Part shown: positions 59,892 through 64,000 of the stretch, in pieces | Layout: each line of letters begins with the position of its first letter | Position numbering within the stretch: position 1 is the stretch's first letter | NCBI RefSeq assembly: GCF_000739775.1 | Contig: NZ_BBJH01000001.1 | Span: 1-64,000, forward strand | Source: Paraburkholderia heleia NBRC 101817 | GTDB lineage: Bacteria > Pseudomonadota > Gammaproteobacteria > Burkholderiales > Burkholderiaceae | Reading direction: 5' to 3' | Length of the DNA stretch: 64,000 bases | Made by a program: the position numbers and the translations under genes | Notes under the pieces: model-generated | Databases searched by the model: none | What the model was told of the DNA's origin: nothing | The model's input: only the letters and a program-made list of their open reading frames with translations

Positions 59892-60965
59892 ATGAGCCAT
59901 CAACTGACCATCGAGCCTCTGGGCGCCACCATCGAAGTCGAGGAAGGACAGACCATTCTCGATGCCGCGTTGCGCCAGGGTATTTATATTCCGCACGCGT
60001 GCTGTCACGGCCTGTGCGGGACCTGCAAGATCGAGATCCTCGAAGGCGAGGTCGATCTGGGCGACGCCAATCCGTTCGCGCTGATGGACTTCGAGCGCGA
60101 AGAGCGCAAGGCACTTGCGTGCTGCGCGACGCTCACCGCGGATACGGCGATCGAAGCCGACGTGGAAGAAGACCCGGACGCTGAAATCATTCCGGTGAAG
60201 GACTTCACGGCCGAAGTCGCGCGCATCGAGCAACTCACGCCCACGATCAAGGCGATTCACCTGCGGCTTGCCGATACGCTGCATTTCCAGGCGGGTCAAT
60301 ACGTGCAGCTCGAGATTCCGGGCATGCACGAGCGCCGCGCGTTTTCCATCGCCAATGCACCGGCCGATGCGGCGGCGACGGGCGAAATCGAGCTCAACGT
60401 GCGGCAGGTGCCCGGCGGTTTGGGCACGGGCTACCTGCACGAGAAGCTCGCGGTTGGCGACAAGGTGAACCTGTCCGGTCCTTACGGACGGTTCTTCGTG
60501 CGCAAGTCGGCGCAGGTGCCGATGCTCTTCATGGCAGGCGGCTCCGGTCTCTCGAGTCCGCGCTCGATGATCCTCGATCTGCTGCAAAGCGGCTGCAAGC
60601 AGCCGATCACGCTGGTCTACGGCCAGCGCAACGCGGCGGAGCTGTACTACGACGAGGCGTTTCGCGAGCTGAGCCGCGAGTACCCGAACTTCTCCTACGT
60701 GCCGGCCTTGTCGGAAAGCGCGAACGGCACCGATGGCGACAGCGAGCCCGTCGCGCACGGCTTCGTTCACGAAGCCGCGAAAGCCCATTTCGAGAACAAC
60801 TTTGCCGGGCACAAGGCGTACCTGTGCGGGCCGCCCGCGATGATCGACGCGTGCATCACTACGCTGATGCAGGGGAGGCTCTTCGAAAGCGACATCTACC
60901 ACGAGAAGTTCATTTCGGCTGCGGACGTTCAGCAGGTGCGCAGCCCGCTTTTCCGCAGGGTTTGA
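59892..60965 (+). CDS. dmpP: Phenol hydroxylase reductase DmpP
   Basis: A 357-residue electron-transfer subunit taking electrons from NADH to the diiron site. An N-terminal plant-type [2Fe-2S] ferredoxin domain has Cys37, Cys42, Cys45 and Cys77, then an FAD domain (FQAGQYVQLEIPGMHERRAF with RAFS-type flavin motif) and an NAD domain (LFMAGGSGLSSPRSMILDLL; AYLCGPPAMIDACITTLMQG). ATG 59892 (MSHQLTIEPLG) matches known family starts; ATG 59874 is six codons earlier. It ends two bases before the ferredoxin gene. Confidence 0.96.
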   Translation: MSHQLTIEPLGATIEVEEGQTILDAALRQGIYIPHACCHGLCGTCKIEILEGEVDLGDANPFALMDFEREERKALACCATLTADTAIEADVEEDPDAEIIPVKDFTAEVARIEQLTPTIKAIHLRLADTLHFQAGQYVQLEIPGMHERRAFSIANAPADAAATGEIELNVRQVPGGLGTGYLHEKLAVGDKVNLSGPYGRFFVRKSAQVPMLFMAGGSGLSSPRSMILDLLQSGCKQPITLVYGQRNAAELYYDEAFRELSREYPNFSYVPALSESANGTDGDSEPVAHGFVHEAAKAHFENNFAGHKAYLCGPPAMIDACITTLMQGRLFESDIYHEKFISAADVQQVRSPLFRRV

Positions 60966-60966
60966 C

Positions 60967-61323
60967 GTGGACGGCCAAGACCGCAACGTGAGCGTGACGA
61001 TCACGCAGACCGGTGAGCGCTATAGCTGCTCGATGCAGGAGTCGCTGCTTGCGGGTATGGCGCGGCTTGGGCGCCGGGGCATTCCGGTCGGCTGCCTGAA
61101 CGGCGGTTGTGGCGTGTGCAAGGTGCGCGTGCTCGAAGGCGAGGTCCGCAAGCTCGGGCCGGTGAGCCGCGCGCATGTGAGTGTGGAGGAAGAGGCGGCC
61201 GGCTACTCGCTCGCGTGCCGGATCGCCCCGCAAGGCGACGTACAGCTGGAAGTGGCCGGCAGGATGCAAAAGCCGTTTTTCAAGGGATTCGCCTGCCAGG
61301 CATCCCAAACTTATACCGAGTAG
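60967..61323 (+). CDS. dmpQ: XylT/DmpQ-type [2Fe-2S] ferredoxin
   Basis: A 118-residue chloroplast-type ferredoxin with cluster ligands in GCLNGGCGVCKVRVLEGEVR (Cys-x4-Cys-x2-Cys) and a fourth in YSLACRIAP. XylT/DmpQ ferredoxins re-reduce catechol 2,3-dioxygenase that has been inactivated by iron oxidation, and the gene lies as usual between the hydroxylase and dioxygenase genes. The start GTG 60967 is two bases after the dmpP stop. The N-terminal dozen residues are variable. Confidence 0.92.
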   Translation: MDGQDRNVSVTITQTGERYSCSMQESLLAGMARLGRRGIPVGCLNGGCGVCKVRVLEGEVRKLGPVSRAHVSVEEEAAGYSLACRIAPQGDVQLEVAGRMQKPFFKGFACQASQTYTE

Positions 61324-61341
61324 AGAAGGAGGAGAGCAATC

Positions 61342-62286
61342 ATGGGTGTGATGCGAATCGGCCATGCCAGTCTAAGGGTGATGGACATGGATGCGGCGCT
61401 CAAGCATTACCAGAATGTTCTGGGCTTGAAGGAAACGCTGCGCGACAGCGAAGGCAACGTCTATCTGAAATGCTGGGACGAGTGGGACAAATACTCGCTC
61501 ATCCTGAGCCCGGCGGATCAGGCAGGACTGAATCACGTCGCTTACAAGGTGGAGAAGGACGCCGATCTCGACGCCTTCCAGGCGCGCATCGAGGCATACG
61601 GCATAAGCACGCAGATGCTGCTGCCAGGCACGCTGCCTGCAACCGGCCGCATGTTGAAATTCAGTCTGCCGAGCGGACACGAGATGCGCCTGTACGCGCA
61701 CAAGGAGCAGGTGGGCACCGACGTCGGCTCGCTCAACCCCGACCCGTGGCCCGACGACGTGAAGGGCTCGGCGGTTCACTGGCTCGACCATTGTTTGCTG
61801 ATGTGCGAACTCAATCCGGAAGCCGGCGTCAATCGCGTGGCCGAGAACACGCGCTTCATGCAGGAATGTCTGGATTTTCATCTGGCCGAGCAGGTGATGG
61901 TGGGACCGGGCAACAGCATTCAGGCCGCCACGTGGATGTTCCGCAGTTCGACGCCGCATGACATCGCATTCGTCGGCGGGGCGACCAACGGCCTGCATCA
62001 CATCGCGTTTTTCCTCGACGACTGGGCCGACGTGCTGAAGTCGGCGGATGTGATGGCCAAGAACAAGGTGAAGATCGACGTCGCGCCCACGCGTCACGGC
62101 ATCACGCGCGGCACGACCATCTACTTCTTCGATCCGAGCGGCAACCGCAACGAGACGTTCGCGGGGCTCGGCTACATGGCGCAGCCGGACCGGCCCGTGA
62201 CCACGTGGACCGAAGACCACCTGGGTCGCGGCATCTTCTTCCATTCGGGGGAGATCAACGAAGCCTTCACCACGGTCTATACCTGA
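61342..62286 (+). CDS. dmpB: Catechol 2,3-dioxygenase
   Basis: A 314-residue extradiol dioxygenase that opens catechol to 2-hydroxymuconic semialdehyde using Fe(II). Two vicinal-oxygen-chelate domains; iron ligands are His150 (LDHCLLM), His220 (GLHHIAFF) and Glu271 (GNRNETF), and the family signature [20 protein letters not shown] is intact. [20 protein letters not shown] completes the active site. AAGGAGGAG precedes the ATG. It is equivalent to XylE/DmpB/AphE; the symbol is by analogy. Confidence 0.97.
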   Translation: MGVMRIGHASLRVMDMDAALKHYQNVLGLKETLRDSEGNVYLKCWDEWDKYSLILSPADQAGLNHVAYKVEKDADLDAFQARIEAYGISTQMLLPGTLPATGRMLKFSLPSGHEMRLYAHKEQVGTDVGSLNPDPWPDDVKGSAVHWLDHCLLMCELNPEAGVNRVAENTRFMQECLDFHLAEQVMVGPGNSIQAATWMFRSSTPHDIAFVGGATNGLHHIAFFLDDWADVLKSADVMAKNKVKIDVAPTRHGITRGTTIYFFDPSGNRNETFAGLGYMAQPDRPVTTWTEDHLGRGIFFHSGEINEAFTTVYT

Positions 62287-62287
62287 C

Positions 62288-62770
62288 ATGGCGACCGAAC
62301 CACGCGCGCGCCCGGCGGACGAGGGCGCAATTGGCGCACCCAATAGCGTCGAGGCGCGCACCATCGACTGGCCCGCCGCAAGCCGCGCAGCCGAAGCCGC
62401 TGCCCGCGAGGCGCAGCGACTCGGTGTGCGCGTGAACGTTGCCATAGTCGACGCGGGCGGGAACCTCGCGGCGTTCGTGCGGATGCCGGGCGCGCCGTTG
62501 CACTCGATCGAGATTGCGATCGACAAGGCCTACACGGCGGTCAGCTTCGGTTTACCTACGGGACGCTGGAACGAAACGCTGCAGGCGCATTCGGAGGCCG
62601 TACGCCAAGGCATCGTGCTACGGCCGCGCTTCGTCGCCTTCGGTGGCGGATTGCCGATCACCGAAGACGGGCAGCGCATTGGCGGCATAGGCGTTTCCGG
62701 GGGCAGCGAAGAGCAGGACGGCGCCTGCGCACAGGCTGGACTGCGCGCGCTCGGTCTGGCCGATACGTGA
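62288..62770 (+). CDS. DUF336 (GlcG/HbpS-like) protein of the meta pathway
   Basis: A 160-residue soluble protein of the GlcG/HbpS family: AEAAAREAQRLGVRVNVAIV, DAGGNLAAFVRMPGAPLHSI, DKAYTAVSFGLPTG and the glycine-rich FGGGLPITEDGQRIGGIGVS. Such genes occur between catechol dioxygenase and semialdehyde dehydrogenase genes in several meta clusters; a heme-binding or protective role has been discussed for relatives, but the function here is unknown. Start one base after the dmpB stop (TGACATG), so translation is probably coupled. The first 25 residues look disordered. Confidence 0.88.
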   Translation: MATEPRARPADEGAIGAPNSVEARTIDWPAASRAAEAAAREAQRLGVRVNVAIVDAGGNLAAFVRMPGAPLHSIEIAIDKAYTAVSFGLPTGRWNETLQAHSEAVRQGIVLRPRFVAFGGGLPITEDGQRIGGIGVSGGSEEQDGACAQAGLRALGLADT

Positions 62771-62812
62771 GGCCAGCAAGCACGGCATCGCAACGCGGGG
62801 CCCACCCATTTC

Positions 62813-64000
62813 ATGGAACACGAACACATCGTTGAGACGATCATGCTGAAGACAGAACCCAACGGCGGGCCGCCCGGCACCGCCAGTGTGCCCGATAGCG
62901 GCATCCGACTGGTCCGGAACTTCATCGACGGCGAGTACCTCGAGGGCCAGCGCTGGTTCGAGAAGCGCTCGCCGCTGACCAATGCCGTTATCGCTCAGGT
63001 GGCCGAAGCAGGCCGCGAACAAGTCGATGCGGCTGTGCGTGCCGCGAGGGCAGCGCTCAAAGGTCCTTGGGGGACGATGACGGTGCCGCAGCGCGTGGAC
63101 GTGCTGTACGCGCTTGCCGATGGCATCAACCGCCGCTTCGACGACTTTCTGGCCGCTGAAGTCGCCGATACCGGCAAGCCGGTGAGTCTCGCGAGCCACA
63201 TCGACATTCCGCGCGGTGCGGCCAACTTCAGGATCTTCGCCGACGTGGTGAAGAACGTGCCCACCGAATTCTTCGAAATGCCCACGCCGGATAGCGCGGG
63301 TGCGATCAACTATGCGATGCGGCGCCCGGTTGGCGTGGTCGGCGTGATCTGTCCGTGGAATCTGCCGCTGCTGTTGATGACCTGGAAAGTGGGCCCCGCG
63401 CTCGCCTGCGGCAATACGGTGGTCGTCAAGCCCTCCGAGGAGACGCCGCAGACGGCGGCGCTGCTGGGCGAAGTCATGAACGCGGCGGGCGTGCCGCGCG
63501 GCGTCTACAACGTCGTGCACGGCTTCGGGCCGGGGTCGGCGGGGGAGTTCCTCACGACGCATCCGGGTGTCAACGCCATCACTTTCACGGGCGAAACGCG
63601 CACCGGCGCAGCCATCATGAAGGCCGCCGCCGAGGGCGCACGCCCAGTGAGCCTGGAAATGGGCGGCAAGAACGCGGCCATTGTGTTCGCCGACTGCGAT
63701 TTCGAGGCCGCCATCGAAGGCACGTTGCGCTCGTGCTTTGCCAATGCCGGCCAGGTTTGCCTCGGCACGGAGCGCGTGTATGTCGAGCGGCCCATCTTCG
63801 ATCGCTTCGTGGCGGCGCTCAAGGCCGGCGCGGAAGGGCTGCGCATTGGCGTGCCGCAGGATGCGGCCACCGGCATGGGGCCGCTCATCAGTCAGGAGCA
63901 TCGCGCCAAGGTGCTCTCGTACTACAGGAAGGCGGCAGACCTGGGCGCGACGGTCGTGACGGGCGGCGGCGTGCCCGACATGCCGGGCGATCTGCAGGCG
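62813..64000 (+). CDS. dmpC: 2-hydroxymuconic semialdehyde dehydrogenase (partial, runs off the edge)
   Basis: The first 396 codons of an NAD-dependent aldehyde dehydrogenase (about 486 residues in DmpC/XylG). Seen: VRNFIDGEYLEGQRWFEKRS near the start, GVVGVICPWNLPLLLMTWKV, KPSEETPQTAALLGEVM, the Rossmann segment ITFTGETRTGAAIM, catalytic Glu in LEMGGKNAAIVFAD and catalytic Cys in NAGQVCLGTERVYVERPIF. It would oxidise the ring-cleavage product to 4-oxalocrotonate. ATG 62813 has no strong ribosome site; MLKTEP at 62843 is an alternative. The last about 90 residues lie beyond the window. Confidence 0.93.
   Translation, partial: MEHEHIVETIMLKTEPNGGPPGTASVPDSGIRLVRNFIDGEYLEGQRWFEKRSPLTNAVIAQVAEAGREQVDAAVRAARAALKGPWGTMTVPQRVDVLYALADGINRRFDDFLAAEVADTGKPVSLASHIDIPRGAANFRIFADVVKNVPTEFFEMPTPDSAGAINYAMRRPVGVVGVICPWNLPLLLMTWKVGPALACGNTVVVKPSEETPQTAALLGEVMNAAGVPRGVYNVVHGFGPGSAGEFLTTHPGVNAITFTGETRTGAAIMKAAAEGARPVSLEMGGKNAAIVFADCDFEAAIEGTLRSCFANAGQVCLGTERVYVERPIFDRFVAALKAGAEGLRIGVPQDAATGMGPLISQEHRAKVLSYYRKAADLGATVVTGGGVPDMPGDLQA

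Noticed and set aside
1..64000. CRISPR arrays, tRNA/rRNA genes, insertion sequences, prophage
   Set aside because: I saw no regularly spaced repeats, no tRNA-like cloverleaf, and no transposase, integrase or phage structural protein on either strand.

Overview
The window is GC-rich, densely coded bacterial chromosome. Gene content points to Burkholderiales, most likely Paraburkholderia, Caballeronia or Burkholderia: RpoD with a long acidic spacer, a BcsEFG/BcsR-type cellulose operon, many LysR regulators, and a Dmp/Aph-type phenol meta-cleavage operon. I see no rRNA, tRNA, CRISPR array, insertion sequence or integrase. Species assignment is inference.

Layout. 0.2-2.0 kb: three small lipoproteins in a row (CsgG/HfaB type, DUF4810 type, DUF799/GNA1162 type), ending at a shared terminator against rpoD (2.1-4.1 kb, minus). 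4.5-7.6 kb: a methyltransferase, a GFA-family zinc protein, and an unrecognised locus in which an HTH gene diverges from two overlapping unknown genes, the second apparently broken. 7.7-14 kb: DUF2254 membrane protein, DUF2252 protein, SulP anion transporter, and an outer-membrane MetA-pathway-type protein. 14.3-29.5 kb: a complete cellulose operon on the minus strand, read as bcsB-Z-C-E-F-Q-A-G-R, with mostly overlapping or touching genes.

30-48 kb is an accessory-metabolism stretch. It holds a class V aminotransferase, an Old Yellow Enzyme (OYE) oxidoreductase, a cupin plus LysE exporter with a divergent LysR regulator, a second LysR divergent from a short-chain dehydrogenase (SDR), a lipoprotein, a LysR protein with two HTH domains, an FAD oxidoreductase, a small monooxygenase, the NasS-NasT nitrate-sensing pair, a second SulP transporter, a zinc alcohol dehydrogenase, an Nramp-family transporter and a flavin reductase. 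Several gene stumps lie in or near it: an F420/NADP-oxidoreductase N-terminus, a frameshifted GntR FCD domain, an OYE N-terminus and a collapsed CBS-domain gene. The OYE gene begins with a diverged copy of the SDR gene's operator, leader and first codons, so the two genes are probably under the same LysR regulator.

48.2-52.7 kb is a tightly overlapping envelope operon: polysaccharide deacetylase, DUF4015 putative glycoside hydrolase, and a natural fusion of a class-C beta-lactamase-like (AmiE-type) domain with a DUF1343 (NamZ-type) domain. 53.4-64 kb is the phenol-degradation region. A GntR regulator overlaps a sigma-54 activator of the DmpR/MopR class (both minus). Divergent from them is a sigma-54 promoter driving the multicomponent phenol hydroxylase dmpKLMNOP, a XylT-type ferredoxin, catechol 2,3-dioxygenase, a DUF336 protein and 2-hydroxymuconic semialdehyde dehydrogenase, which runs off the right edge. 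Together these convert phenol to catechol and open the ring by meta cleavage; the later pathway genes presumably lie beyond 64 kb.
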